NCBI RefSeq assembly: GCF_000969885.1
Contig: NZ_CP009501.1
Span: 2,308,908 to 2,372,907, forward strand
Source: Methanosarcina thermophila TM-1
Lineage (GTDB): Archaea; Halobacteriota; Methanosarcinia; Methanosarcinales; Methanosarcinaceae
Length of the DNA stretch: 64,000 nt
Direction: 5' to 3'
Shown: positions 1 to 9,623 of the stretch, piece after piece
Position numbering within the stretch: the stretch's first letter is position 1
How the letters are laid out: each line of letters begins with the position of its first letter
Program-made: the position numbers and the translations under genes
The notes under the pieces: generated by a model
What the model was told of the DNA's origin: nothing
The model's database searches: none
The model's input: only the letters and a program-made list of their open reading frames with translations

Positions 1-66
1 GAGCTCAGGATATCTCGAGAAGGGGCTTTTTCGGGTTTGCATGCGCTTGCTCCTTTTTTCTGGCAT

Positions 67-1686
67 TCAGAAGAATTCCGCTTTTACAGATGTGAAAACC
101 GGGCCTCTCATATCTATTTTTTTCTTTTTGCCCGTGATATAACGCTGAGCAACAGAACCTATTTTCAGATTGATTTCTGAAGGAACTTTGACGACTCTTA
201 CCCTGACAATGTGCTCGGTCGCTCCCGACATTGCAGCTTCTTCAATCTCCCTGGCAGCCTGGGCTGCAAATGCTTCTATGAAACGGATTCCTGCTCTTGC
301 AGAGTGGTTTTCAAAGGCTTTTTGCCACTTTTTAGTGTTTGGAATTCCCAGGAGGTCTCCCTGATAGGCTACAACCTCATTGAAAGCCGCAGGTCCGCAA
401 AGCTTTGTATTTTCTTCAGGCTCGATCACGGAAACTTTTACTTTTCTGCCGCAGACTTCTCCCTCCCAGGCAGGGAATTCACAGGGACTGGGTTCATCTC
501 CATGAAGTTCGCACTGGGAAACAATTGCAGCTGCAATTGCAATACCTTCTTGAGTTTCAGGCATTTTATCTACGAAAACCTGTTTTGCAAGTTCACCATC
601 TGACATTTCCCATTCTGTATACTGCGGAATCTGAGGATAAGAAAGGGAACGTACATCAGGGGCATCATGCAGAATCATTGCCAGCCTTTCCACTCCAAGC
701 CCGAGGTTCATGACAGGATATGGGATATCATATTCTGCAAGAGCTGTTGGGGAATATATTCCGAAAGTTGCAATCTCAATCCAGCCGTCCGAGTATTTTG
801 AATTAGAGCCTACAAGTTTCGGATGGAAGGCAAATACCTCGGTTTGAGTGTCAGGAACATAGTACTTACTACGTTTTTCATCGGGTCTGAAAATGAATTT
901 TTCAAATCCAAACTGGGAAAGCAGTCCTTCTGCAACAGCTTTTCCGTGATCAACAGTAACATCCTCATCCATTATTACGCAGGAAGCCGAATAGTAGGTC
1001 ATGAGCCTTGAGGCATCCTCCTGCTGTTCTCGCCTGAAACAGCGATCTATGGAGAAAAAATGGAAAGGAGGCTCCTGCCTCTCAAGGAGGGCACCAAGGG
1101 AAATGAACCAGCCGCTAGTCATGTGGCTGCGGAGTGTCTTTCTGCTTGCTTGCGGCACAAGCTCTTTAAACTCAGGAAAAACCCTGTCAATCATATCGGC
1201 AACAAGGGCATCGGATACTCCAAGCATCGCTGATATCTCAGGTACAAGATCGTCTCCATCAATCTTTCCTTTTTTATATGAATGGAGAACCTGCCTGATC
1301 TTATTTATCCCTTCATCGCCTATATCTCCGAGAATTTCTTTTATCTGCGCGATGCGCTCATCGGAAATTCCAACATTAGGCCTTGGCAAACCTGCAAGAT
1401 AGAAACAGCGATCCAGAACTGCAAGAGCCTCGCTTCCGAACTGTTTGTGTACCTCTTTATCATCTACAATCAGAGGATTCATCATCTCTTCAAAACCCAT
1501 TCTCAGATAGGCTTCTCTGAGTTTCTGGATTGTATCGTAAACCGGATGTGCTTTTCCATATCTCAGAGTGATTCTGGGGTAACGTTCGTTGAGAGTAGGT
1601 ATCCTGACCAGTTTTTTACCTTCGTTCCAGGTAAGGTCGAAGTTCTCTCTTGCATCCTTTTTAATTTTTTCCGGATCAAATTTCAT
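67..1686 (-). CDS. sepS: O-phosphoseryl-tRNA(Cys) synthetase
   Basis: A 539-residue class II aminoacyl-tRNA synthetase that charges tRNA(Cys) with O-phosphoserine, the first step of tRNA-dependent cysteine synthesis in methanogens; SepCysS then converts Sep to Cys. The N-terminal start (MKFDPEKIKKDARENFD), the class II stretch with FSIDRCFRREQ near residue 215 and the GLGVERLAMILHD motif near residue 330 match SepRS. Length is typical of the family. It ends in TGA. SepRS and PylRS belong to the same PheRS-related branch of class II enzymes, so this window holds two unusual synthetases about 60 kb apart. SepCysS is not in the window. Confidence 0.96.
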   Translation of the reverse strand: MKFDPEKIKKDARENFDLTWNEGKKLVRIPTLNERYPRITLRYGKAHPVYDTIQKLREAYLRMGFEEMMNPLIVDDKEVHKQFGSEALAVLDRCFYLAGLPRPNVGISDERIAQIKEILGDIGDEGINKIRQVLHSYKKGKIDGDDLVPEISAMLGVSDALVADMIDRVFPEFKELVPQASRKTLRSHMTSGWFISLGALLERQEPPFHFFSIDRCFRREQQEDASRLMTYYSASCVIMDEDVTVDHGKAVAEGLLSQFGFEKFIFRPDEKRSKYYVPDTQTEVFAFHPKLVGSNSKYSDGWIEIATFGIYSPTALAEYDIPYPVMNLGLGVERLAMILHDAPDVRSLSYPQIPQYTEWEMSDGELAKQVFVDKMPETQEGIAIAAAIVSQCELHGDEPSPCEFPAWEGEVCGRKVKVSVIEPEENTKLCGPAAFNEVVAYQGDLLGIPNTKKWQKAFENHSARAGIRFIEAFAAQAAREIEEAAMSGATEHIVRVRVVKVPSEINLKIGSVAQRYITGKKKKIDMRGPVFTSVKAEFF

Positions 1687-2195
1687 GTATATCCTCTTAT
1701 AACAGATTATTGAAATTTATGTCTTATAACAGACTAATGAAATTTATGTCTTAACTGGAATTCTAAATCGATATACTGGAAGTTTAAACAGATCTGCTGA
1801 AACTTTCTGTGAAACTGGAATTCTAAATAGGTTCAGAGAAATTCTAAATTAGTCAATTTGGAGAAAATCTCATTCATAAAACTTAAATAGTTAAACAGTT
1901 AAACTGCTAAACAGCTGAGTAATTGTTAAAACAATAAACGGTTTAATAGTTATCGGGTAAGTTTTACATTAACGGGTTGCAATTTAATCTTCTATTCTAA
2001 CTCTCAAAGTTCAAAAAATGCTAGACTATTCAATGTTTTACATTCCTTCTATCTAAACTTATCTAAAGCCTGTAAATTTCTCTAAAATCTCTAAAATTTT
2101 CTAAGATCTGTAAATTTGTCTAAAATCTGTAAATTTGTCTAAAATCTGTAAATTTGTCTAAAATCTGTAAATTTGTCTAAAATCTGTAAATTTGT
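1687..2195. other. Intergenic region with short tandem duplications
   Basis: About 500 AT-rich bases between the sepS start and the end of the translin-family gene. A 27-bp unit is duplicated at 1697-1723 and 1724-1750, right at the sepS start. A phrase ending in ggaattctaaat recurs twice between 1740 and 1830. The far end merges into the 19-bp array at 2108. I see no gene or RNA here; the sepS promoter must lie in it but I cannot place it. Confidence 0.6.
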
Positions 2196-2202
2196 CTAAA
2201 GT
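2108..2202. repeat. 19-bp tandem repeat overlapping a stop codon
   Basis: Five consecutive copies of the unit ctgtaaatttgtctaaaat begin at 2108, 2127, 2146, 2165 and 2184; the last copy has one change. The array runs into the 3' end of the neighbouring minus-strand gene, whose TAG stop (2196-2198) lies inside the last copy. Degenerate versions continue back to about 2051. It was probably made by slippage at the gene end. Confidence 0.95.
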
Positions 2203-2819
2203 CTGGATTCTAGATTATGCATCGCGGTTTCAAGCTTTTTCTGACCAATTGCATTGACAACATCGCCGCGTGTCTTTTCTAAAAGGGAGCGGGACACATC
2301 GGTTTTTCTTCTCAGTCCCCTGGTTATGGCATCTGGATAGTCAAAGTCCATAAGCATTGCATGAATGTTTTCCATGATGCCTAAAAACGTTTCGGCTTTT
2401 TCAAAAGATTCATCCCTTATAAGATCAAGGACATGTCTCCTGAGTTCACCTACAACGTCCCCAAGACCGTTAAGATAGGCTGCGTATTCAACTCTTAAGT
2501 CATCAGGAGAGGGAATATTTTTGTCTTCCTTAAACAGGCTGCTGAGGACTGAGACTTCCGCATATTCCTGCTGGGCATGCTCTACAAAGCCTGCATGATA
2601 AATGTCGGCATGCCCCTTGAAAAGAACCTTAAGTTTCTCAAGCGCTTCTCCAGCAGCTTTAATACTTTTGTCCGCCTTCTCGAAGTCCTGATTATGAAGG
2701 GCAAATGAGGCTGTCCTGCATTCCCTGACAACTTCGCGGGAGATCTTCAATCCTTCTTCCCTTATACTATCTTTAACCTCAAAATTTTCCCTTATTCGGG
2801 CAGAAATCTCTTCAAACAT
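2196..2819 (-). CDS. Translin-family protein
   Basis: A 207-residue, largely alpha-helical protein of the archaeal translin family (COG2178 type), predicted to bind nucleic acid. It is rich in charged helices throughout, with a C-terminal part (DYPDAITRGLRRKTDVSRSL) typical of translin and TRAX-like proteins. Eukaryotic translin and TRAX form an RNA-binding ring with RNase activity; whether this protein has such activity is not evident. The gene stands alone and ends in TAG, one of only three UAG terminators I found in the window, and that TAG lies inside a 19-bp tandem repeat. Confidence 0.85.
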   Translation of the reverse strand: MFEEISARIRENFEVKDSIREEGLKISREVVRECRTASFALHNQDFEKADKSIKAAGEALEKLKVLFKGHADIYHAGFVEHAQQEYAEVSVLSSLFKEDKNIPSPDDLRVEYAAYLNGLGDVVGELRRHVLDLIRDESFEKAETFLGIMENIHAMLMDFDYPDAITRGLRRKTDVSRSLLEKTRGDVVNAIGQKKLETAMHNLESRL

Positions 2820-3415
2820 AATTTTATACCCCCTTTAATGCTTCTCAGCCTCTTTATAGTTATCTTCTCTACTAAAAATGAGTGCTCTTACATTCTATCT
2901 GTTTTGTTTTTCATTTATTTTGTATAACTCATATATTTTAATATATTTTATATATTTTAATCTCTTTTTTGAGATTCCAGAAATACTCCTAAGAAAATTT
3001 ATTCAACTGTATCATGTTTATGATAATGTACCAACGGTAGATTATCTCATTGTGCTAGCCGAATTAGAATTTGTCTATTCTCTTCCGAATATTAAACTCA
3101 ATCTAAAAATAAAAATACTTTAAAAAATATTTAAAAAGATTTAAAAAAAAGAAGGAAAAATTTTTCCTTGCCGATATCCTCTAACCCTCTGGAATATTTC
3201 CAGAATCAGCTCGAAATAGCCAGTATAACAGTAAGGTTTTTTTTCCTTTCGGCTCTTTTTTTAGAATTAGCTAGAGTTTAGGATTTTTTAACAGGATCAT
3301 CTCAAGAAACGCAACTGAGCTTGCTTTTCTGGAGCTCATCTGTTCTCAGATCGCGCGCCCCGAGTGAATTCCGCTTTTATTTTTTCAAGGATCTTTACAG
3401 ATTATTCATTAGAGG
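2820..3415. other. AT-rich intergenic region
   Basis: About 600 bases, extremely AT-rich between 2880 and 3150, with runs such as atatatttta. An 18-bp perfect palindrome (aaggaaaaatttttcctt) lies at 3152-3169. The open frame on the plus strand at 2878-3123 is made of Phe, Ile, Leu and Tyr codons from this composition and has no ribosome site, so I do not call it. Nothing else is seen. Confidence 0.6.
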
Positions 3416-3688
3416 TTATTCATCTACAGGAATGGTCTCAAGCTGACTTGAAAGATTCCATATCAAAGTTCTTGTGTGCAGGGGAAGGTTAGGATCATTG
3501 CTTATATCTTCAAGAATGGAGATGCTTGATGCAGCTCTAAGAAAGAGAGGTTCAGACTCGTTGTTCAGTATGTCCATAATTTCATTCACGGAACGTCTGA
3601 TATTTCTTGGAACTGAAGAGTCGCTGTTTATACTTTCCAGGACCTGAAGACATTGTTTGATAACTTCTGCTGAATCATTTGATGACAC
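3416..3688 (-). CDS. UPF0147 family protein
   Basis: A 90-residue acidic helical protein of the archaeal UPF0147 family, of unknown function. The sequence starts [19 protein letters not shown] and contains the conserved phrases [13 protein letters not shown] and [17 protein letters not shown] chose the GTG start at 3688 because the aaggtga sequence lies five bases upstream of it; a TTG seven codons earlier (3709) is possible but lacks a ribosome site. It is a single gene with no operon partner nearby. Confidence 0.85.
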   Translation of the reverse strand: MSSNDSAEVIKQCLQVLESINSDSSVPRNIRRSVNEIMDILNNESEPLFLRAASSISILEDISNDPNLPLHTRTLIWNLSSQLETIPVDE

Positions 3689-3949
3689 TCGAATCACCTT
3701 CGCAGTCAATTATTATTGTAAAAATTAGAGCTAATAGATTAGTCTAAGACAGGCTTGGTATATAAAATATTATCGGTGATTTTCAAGGTTATCTGCTTTA
3801 GGGTCTGCCCTTTGTGGTTCTGAGTTTGTTGCCTTTTTCAGGTTGCGTAAGGTGATATTAACTTCATACTTAGCTAGTTACAGGAAAAATTTTATTAAAT
3901 AAATGAGAAGCAAATGAATTAGAAGCTGTGAATAAAGAAGGTCAAGTAT

Positions 3950-4585
3950 ATGGATTCTGAAAAAGATAAAAAAGTAAAGCGAATAGCACGTTTCCTCGAA
4001 ATCGGAGGAACAATGCTTGCTGAGCATTGTAAAGTTTGTGGAGCCCCAAAATTCCGTTATCAAGGTAAAGTAATTTGCCCTATATGTGATGTCCCGGAAG
4101 AGGAAGAAGCTCAAGAACCAGCCTTAGATGCCCAGGCTCCTGAGTCCAGATCGTACACAGAAAAAGACAGATCTTCTTTTGAGACCAAGAAAAGAATCCA
4201 GGCTCACAGGCAAAAACCTCGTTTTGGGCTGAGAACCTCGGAAGCTGCTGTAGAAGAGGAAAAAGCTATCGAGTCACCAGAAGAGGAGATTTCCAGGGCA
4301 CCTCAAGAAAAAGAAGAAACAGAAAATACAATTCCTGTAACTCCTGTGGCTTCTGTAACACCTGCAGCCCAGGCAGTACCCACAGGAAGAGTGGAAAAAC
4401 TGGCTGCCTCATCGAAAGTATCCGTAACTCACGGAGACCGGAAAATACTGGAAGACCTTCTCTTTAAAAAGATGATCAATATTGCAGATTCCCTCCAGGA
4501 TGAAACCGATCCGCGCAGTATTGCCGAGGATTTAGGGCTAATTGAAAAAGGACTTGGGCTTATAGAGCGCCTGAGGCAGTTATAA
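3950..4585 (+). CDS. Zinc-ribbon protein, autoantigen p27 (SSSCA1) family
   Basis: A 211-residue protein with an N-terminal domain like the Sjogren/scleroderma autoantigen p27 family. After KVKRIARFLEIGGTMLAEHC a four-cysteine zinc ribbon follows (CKVCG at about residue 27, then CPICD at about 44). Residues 50-165 are acidic, Glu/Ala/Pro-rich and probably disordered. The last 45 residues form a helical segment (ILEDLLFKKMINIADSL). Its role in archaea is unknown. An aaggt sequence precedes the ATG. It converges with hef across a tandem repeat. Confidence 0.82.
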   Translation: MDSEKDKKVKRIARFLEIGGTMLAEHCKVCGAPKFRYQGKVICPICDVPEEEEAQEPALDAQAPESRSYTEKDRSSFETKKRIQAHRQKPRFGLRTSEAAVEEEKAIESPEEEISRAPQEKEETENTIPVTPVASVTPAAQAVPTGRVEKLAASSKVSVTHGDRKILEDLLFKKMINIADSLQDETDPRSIAEDLGLIEKGLGLIERLRQL

Positions 4586-4600
4586 TAAGTAAAAAGAAAG

Positions 4601-4790
4601 GAAAAATACATGGAAGTAAATTCGAAACAAATAGAAGACATGAGAGTAAATTAAAGACAAATAGAAGACATAAGAGTAAATTAAAGACAAATAGAAGACA
4701 TAAGAGTAAATTAAAAACAAATAGAAAACATGAAAGTAAATTAGAAACAAAGAAAATATGTGAAAGTAAAGTAAAAACGAAGAATAGAAG
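4601..4790. repeat. 30-bp tandem repeat between convergent genes
   Basis: About six copies of a 30-bp unit (aaatagaagacataagagta plus aattaaagac) fill the space between the convergent ends of the p27-type gene and hef. The middle copies (about 4625-4715) are nearly identical and the outer ones have drifted. There are no spacers between copies, so this is a minisatellite, not a CRISPR array. Confidence 0.93.
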
Positions 4791-4842
4791 AAAATAGGGT
4801 AAGGAAAAAGAGAAGATATCTAAGGAACCCTGGCTTCTCAAC

Positions 4843-7698
4843 TTATCCGCTATAAGGGGTTTCAAGGATCTCCCTGATTTTAGCTGCTCTCTTTGGCCCT
4901 ATTAATTTTACTTTCTTGAGTTCTTCGGCATCAGCCTTCATAATAGCCTCTACCGACCCAAAATGTAAAAGAAGGTTTCTTGCGGCTTTCGGTCCTATGT
5001 CTGCTATCGCGGAGACAAGATACTCCTGCTGCTCAGTAAGGGTACGGGTTGACTTTTTCCCGTGGGGGTTTATTTCACGCTTATTATCCATCTGCTCACG
5101 CTTTGCAAGCATTTTTAATATTGCAGCACTCTCTTCTTCATCTCTTGAATATAACAGTGAAACTCCAAAATCAATGGCAATAGATATCAAGGAACCGTAA
5201 ATGGCATTTGGATTGATTTGTCGTGAAGTGAAAAGTTCCGTTCCTTCAATAATAAGAACGGGTTTTTGATATTCTCTTGCAAGATCCGCTAACTGCGCAA
5301 AGAGATTACGCTTTCCAGCAATAAGAGAATTTACAAAGTCATCCGTGCGCTTTCTTTCCACTGCAAGTCGATCGCTTACAACGTAATCCCCAATTTCAAG
5401 TGCTGCAAAACTGACTTCTACTCCAAGCCTGTCAAGAACATTTGCAACCCCGCTTTTTGCTTCCCTGTAATCTACCACTATTTTAAGAGTTTCGGGTTTG
5501 GTCTCTATCCCGGGCAATTCTACGGCTGGTTCAGGTTCGTATTCCTCTTCAGGTTCTTTTGAAGCTTCAGATCCAGATTCAGATTCAGGTTCAGATTCAG
5601 ATTCAGGTTCAGATTCAGATTCAGGTTCAGATTCAGGTTCAGATTCAGGTTCAGATTCGACTTTAATTTCAGATTTCTTTCCAAAAATAGTTTCGAAATC
5701 TACAAGGGTTTTTTGCTTTTCTTTTATGATTTCCTCTCTAGTTTTCTCCCCATCCTTTTGTTTTTTCCCTTTTTCGCTTTCTTCCCCTATCCTGTTTTCT
5801 TTCTCTTCTCTGTTCCCCGCTTCGAAGCTATTTTCTTTTATTTCTTCATTCTCCCTGCCGCAATCTGAGCCTTCATTCGTATTCCTATTACCTAAAGTTA
5901 TATCTATAGTTAGATCGTTGCTGTCTGTAATTTTATCCTTACAGTTTACAGCTAAATCGCTTGTCTCCCGCTCTAGACTGAGATTCTTCTGCACTAAATC
6001 TCCGGTTTCCTGTTTTAAATGTATAATCTCCGGTTCTTTGGGTTTATTATGTATGATTACAGTTTCATCAGTTTTATTATTTGAAATTAGAGCTCCGGAT
6101 TCAAAATCAGAAATTTTAGAGCTCTGTTTTGTTTCATTAGGAACCAGCAGGGCTTCAAGCCCCTGTATGCTATTAAGCATCCTTTTTTCCTTGTTCTTGC
6201 TGCTCCAGTAATAAGCTTCATCACGTGTACCTTTTGTCACAAGTACAATCACTCTGCCTTTATGCTGTCTCCCTGTCCTGCCTTTGCGCTGGATGCTCCG
6301 GATTTCCGAAGGAATGGGTTCGTAAAAGAGTACCAGGTCTGTAGAAGGAATATCAAGTCCCTCTTCGGCAACTGAGGTAGCCACAAGTACATTATATTCT
6401 CCTGCCCTGAACTTATTGAGGATCTCTACCTGCTGCTTTTGCGTAAGCCCTTTATCCTTGCGGCGCGATGCCTGTCCCACAAAGCGGGTAGGTACAACTC
6501 CCGGAACTTTGGACAGGGCATTTGTCACTAACTCTGCTGTGTCCCTGTAATTTGTAAAAACAATTACTCTGGACTCAGGGCTTTCTTTCAGTTGCTCGGA
6601 TACGATCTTTCGCGCAAGCTCGAGTTTAGGATGTTCAATCTCGCACTCCTTTAACCTGTGAAGGGTTTTTCTCATAAAGAGATCATCCATTAATCTTCTT
6701 GCAGCTTTGCTTGCACTATTTGAAGAGGCATCTGCGTCCAGTTTCTCTAAATACTTCCTGAGGGTCTCAAGCCCCTGAGTCTCAACCATCTCCACAGCAT
6801 GATTTACCTTTACCATTTCAGCAAGCACTGATAGGGCAGTAAAAACTGCAGGATCGCCCCCCATTCGGATTTCACCCTGAAGTTTCTTCTGGAGAAGCAG
6901 GAGGTCTTTTTTGGAGACATATTTCCCACTGCCTGCCGAAAAACCCAGGCCTCTTATTATTCCGAGCCGGTCATTAAAGATTTTCTCAAGATAGTCCCGG
7001 ATCTCAACCATCTCAGAAGGGAGCTGTACCTGAATCCATTCTATCTCTTTTTCCTGCACATAAGGGCGGACATCTCTATCTTTCTCAGTCTTCACTGACA
7101 CATTCTCAACATGTAAAGCCTGACAGACCTCCGAGATTTTCTCATCCGAACTGCCAGGGCTTGCAGTAATTCCGAGCACATGAGGATTTTTTGCGCTCTC
7201 GAAATATTTTTCCGCAATAAAGGTATAAGCATAATTCCCAACTGCCCTGTGAGCTTCATCAAAGGTTATATGGCTTACATCCTCAAGGCTGATCCTTTTT
7301 GTAAGAAGATCATTTTCAATTACCTGAGGGGTGGATACTATCAATTTTCCCTGCGCCCAGAGCTCTTCCCGTTTTGCAGGAGGAATACTGCCCGTAAAAG
7401 CCAGAATCTCTTCTTCGGGAAGAGCCATTACCTTCTTGAAAAAAGCTGCATGTTGCTCTACAAGCGGTTTCGTTGGAGAGAGAATCAGGGCTTTACCCCC
7501 GTAACGCTGAAGTCTGGAAGCAATCACAAAAAGAGCTATTATAGTTTTCCCAAGTCCTGTAGGAAGCACAATAAGGCTTGATTTTTCGAGTGCCTTCCCT
7601 GCAAGGTTCAACTGATAGAGCCTCTGCTCAACAGTATCAGGCTTTATTAGCGGATGCTTTATGAAGGCTGGCTTCTCAGAAAAAAAACTCTCATTCAT
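4843..7698 (-). CDS. hef: Hef helicase/nuclease (FANCM-XPF type)
   Basis: A 951-residue protein that processes stalled replication forks. The N-terminal half is a superfamily 2 helicase like FANCM, with Walker A PTGLGKT (residues 46-52), the DEAH box (147-150) and motif VI QRKGRTGRQ near 475. A long charged linker (about 520-735) includes a Glu/Ser/Pro hexapeptide-like repeat. The C-terminal part is an XPF/MUS81-type nuclease with GDYVVSDRLAVERKRTDDF (the ERKxxxD metal site) followed by helix-hairpin-helix motifs ending IGPKRAAKIREIL. It is longer than Pyrococcus Hef mainly because of the linker. In related archaea Hef works with PCNA, encoded here at 20 kb. Confidence 0.95.
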   Translation of the reverse strand: MNESFFSEKPAFIKHPLIKPDTVEQRLYQLNLAGKALEKSSLIVLPTGLGKTIIALFVIASRLQRYGGKALILSPTKPLVEQHAAFFKKVMALPEEEILAFTGSIPPAKREELWAQGKLIVSTPQVIENDLLTKRISLEDVSHITFDEAHRAVGNYAYTFIAEKYFESAKNPHVLGITASPGSSDEKISEVCQALHVENVSVKTEKDRDVRPYVQEKEIEWIQVQLPSEMVEIRDYLEKIFNDRLGIIRGLGFSAGSGKYVSKKDLLLLQKKLQGEIRMGGDPAVFTALSVLAEMVKVNHAVEMVETQGLETLRKYLEKLDADASSNSASKAARRLMDDLFMRKTLHRLKECEIEHPKLELARKIVSEQLKESPESRVIVFTNYRDTAELVTNALSKVPGVVPTRFVGQASRRKDKGLTQKQQVEILNKFRAGEYNVLVATSVAEEGLDIPSTDLVLFYEPIPSEIRSIQRKGRTGRQHKGRVIVLVTKGTRDEAYYWSSKNKEKRMLNSIQGLEALLVPNETKQSSKISDFESGALISNNKTDETVIIHNKPKEPEIIHLKQETGDLVQKNLSLERETSDLAVNCKDKITDSNDLTIDITLGNRNTNEGSDCGRENEEIKENSFEAGNREEKENRIGEESEKGKKQKDGEKTREEIIKEKQKTLVDFETIFGKKSEIKVESEPESEPESEPESESEPESESEPESESGSEASKEPEEEYEPEPAVELPGIETKPETLKIVVDYREAKSGVANVLDRLGVEVSFAALEIGDYVVSDRLAVERKRTDDFVNSLIAGKRNLFAQLADLAREYQKPVLIIEGTELFTSRQINPNAIYGSLISIAIDFGVSLLYSRDEEESAAILKMLAKREQMDNKREINPHGKKSTRTLTEQQEYLVSAIADIGPKAARNLLLHFGSVEAIMKADAEELKKVKLIGPKRAAKIREILETPYSG
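5568..5656. repeat. Hexanucleotide repeat inside hef
   Basis: The plus strand alternates gattca and ggttca hexamers through this stretch. On the coding strand it gives a run of Glu, Ser and Pro in the linker of Hef. In-frame microsatellite of this kind is expected to change length between strains without breaking the two catalytic domains. Confidence 0.9.
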
Positions 7699-7820
7699 TC
7701 TGCTTCAAGATCATTTAGTTTGTTTCAGAGTCTTAATTCAATTATAAAAATATAAACAAATTAAAAGTTTTGCTGCAAGCTTTTTTAACTCACAGCACAG
7801 GAATTGCTAATTTTCTGGTT

Positions 7821-9623
7821 TTAGAAGTTAAAGGGCTTGCCTGCGGACTCGAAAGCTCTGCCTTTGTAAATGAGTTCATACAGGACGTTTTCTATCCCTG
7901 TGATCGGAGTCCGGATCTGGCGCATGGAATCCCTGTCTCTGATAGTTACAGTTCCATCTTTGAGGGTATCGTAATCTACAGTAACGCAGTAAGGTGTACC
8001 AATCTCGTCATTTCTCCTGTAACGGCGCCCGATAGTTCCTGAGTCGTCATAATTGACAAGCAGGTTCTTTTCCCTGAGTCTTGCAATGATATCTCTTGCG
8101 GGCTCTGCAAGCTCTTCACGAGTCAGGAGCGGGAGTACTGCAACCTGTACCGGGGCAACTTCACTTGCGAAATGCATTACAAGACGGGTTTCTTCCTCTC
8201 CCTCAGCTTCGGATTCTTTTCCAGCTTCTTCCGTGCCTTTAAGTCCGGACTCGGCAGCCTTCTGAGCCACGTTTTCCTCATCGTAGGCATGCTCCATGAT
8301 GCCGTAGAAGATCCTGTCGATCCCGTAGGAGGGTTCGATTACGTGAGGAATGACATTCTCTCCGCTGACCTTTACAGTCTCTTCTGCAAAATCTACAGCG
8401 TCCGAGCTGACTGTCAACTCTTCCCCATCCACAGTAACTTTTATCTCATCTTTTGAAAGCTCCTCTTCGGAGAGCTGCTTTAAGGCGTCTGCAACGGCTT
8501 TCGCCTTTCCTTTAAATACAGGACCGAGCTTGCCCATGTTTGGCTTTACAGTAAAGCGAGTCACCATTTTCGGCTCCTCATATTCTACATATACGTAAAG
8601 TTCGGTCTTACTTACTCTTGCATGGGCTTTAAGGTCGTAATCTGTCCTGTCGGCTATTCCTACAACTTCAACCCAGCCGAACCTGTCGGTCTCAATTTCG
8701 GCATCCCAGCAGTCGACTGCATAGTGTGCCATCTCGTCGGTCAGGTGCTGCCTGAACCTGAGCTTTGCAGGATCAATTCCTATCTTTGTCAGGAATTCAT
8801 TGGTAAGTGCGATATTGTAGCCCAGAACTTCGTGTGCTATAACTCCAGTTTTTACAGCCTCCCCGACCGTCATCCTGAAAGGCTCGCCCTTTACCTGTCC
8901 CTTCTGTGAATAGAGTACAAGTTCTTTATCTGCAAAGCGCTCAAAGTTGGGATGCTTCTTATTCCGCGGGTCAACAAAAATCTCGCATTCGGCTTGCGTG
9001 AATTCCCTGAGCCTGATTACACCCTGCCTGGGCGCAATTTCGTTCCTGTAGGACTTCCCTATTTGTACTGCCCCGAAAGGCAGTTTATCCCTGTAAAAAC
9101 GTGCCAGTCTCGGGAAATCGACAAACATCCCCTGCGCCGTTTCTGGTCTGAGATACCCCTGCCGTCCTGTACCGGGTCCGATGGTGGTTTTGAACATCAG
9201 GTTAAATTCATAAGCTTCCCCGAGCTCGCCGCCGCATTCCGGGCAGGTGATTCCTTTTTCCTTTATAACCTTTGTAAGATCCTCTGCACTCAGAGCTCCT
9301 GCCGCATTCGTTACGTCTTCTACAAGGTGGTCAGCCCGGAATGCCTCCTTACAGTTCATGCACTCACACAGTGGGTCAGAAAAGCCTCCTACGTGTCCGG
9401 AAGCAATGAATACTTCTTCAATCCCAATTGTCGGGCACTCAATCTCCATAAACCCTTCCTGGATAACGTAAAACTCTCTCCAGATCTGCTCTATTCGCCT
9501 CTTTAGCGCACACCCAAGAGGCCCATAATCATAAAATCCCCGGCTTCCGCCATAAAGCTCAAAGGAATTCCACAGAAACCCCCGGCGTTTAGCCAGCTCG
9601 AATACTTTCTCGTATTTGTCCAT
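7821..9623 (-). CDS. glyS: Glycyl-tRNA synthetase
   Basis: A 600-residue class II (alpha-2 type) GlyRS. It begins MDKYEKVFELAKRRGFLWNS and SFELYGGSRGFYDYGPLG, the hallmark of this enzyme. A zinc-ribbon insertion follows (CECMNC near residue 90 and CPECGG near 130). Class II motif 2 (YRNEIAPRQGVIRLREFTQ) is near 195 and motif 3 (PSYGIDRIFYGIMEHA) near 430. The C-terminal anticodon-binding domain includes APVQVAVLPLL near 490. An acidic Glu-rich insertion (about 455-480) separates motif 3 from that domain. Single gene, TAA stop. Confidence 0.97.
   Translation of the reverse strand: MDKYEKVFELAKRRGFLWNSFELYGGSRGFYDYGPLGCALKRRIEQIWREFYVIQEGFMEIECPTIGIEEVFIASGHVGGFSDPLCECMNCKEAFRADHLVEDVTNAAGALSAEDLTKVIKEKGITCPECGGELGEAYEFNLMFKTTIGPGTGRQGYLRPETAQGMFVDFPRLARFYRDKLPFGAVQIGKSYRNEIAPRQGVIRLREFTQAECEIFVDPRNKKHPNFERFADKELVLYSQKGQVKGEPFRMTVGEAVKTGVIAHEVLGYNIALTNEFLTKIGIDPAKLRFRQHLTDEMAHYAVDCWDAEIETDRFGWVEVVGIADRTDYDLKAHARVSKTELYVYVEYEEPKMVTRFTVKPNMGKLGPVFKGKAKAVADALKQLSEEELSKDEIKVTVDGEELTVSSDAVDFAEETVKVSGENVIPHVIEPSYGIDRIFYGIMEHAYDEENVAQKAAESGLKGTEEAGKESEAEGEEETRLVMHFASEVAPVQVAVLPLLTREELAEPARDIIARLREKNLLVNYDDSGTIGRRYRRNDEIGTPYCVTVDYDTLKDGTVTIRDRDSMRQIRTPITGIENVLYELIYKGRAFESAGKPFNF

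Noticed and set aside
2878-3123. An 81-residue plus-strand hydrophobic protein
   Set aside because: It is built from a very AT-rich stretch, with no ribosome site and no plausible membrane-protein pattern beyond Phe, Ile, Leu and Tyr bias.
4601-4790. CRISPR array
   Set aside because: The units follow each other without spacers. The same holds for the arrays at 2108, 25074, 32629 and 34100.
4560-4865. A 101-residue minus-strand frame with Leu/Phe repeats
   Set aside because: It is the translation of the 30-bp tandem repeat between two convergent genes.
5498-6211. A 237-residue plus-strand frame rich in Ser and Asp
   Set aside because: It is antisense to the hef linker; its Ser/Asp run is the reverse of the Glu/Ser/Pro repeat. 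Hef is clearly the real gene.
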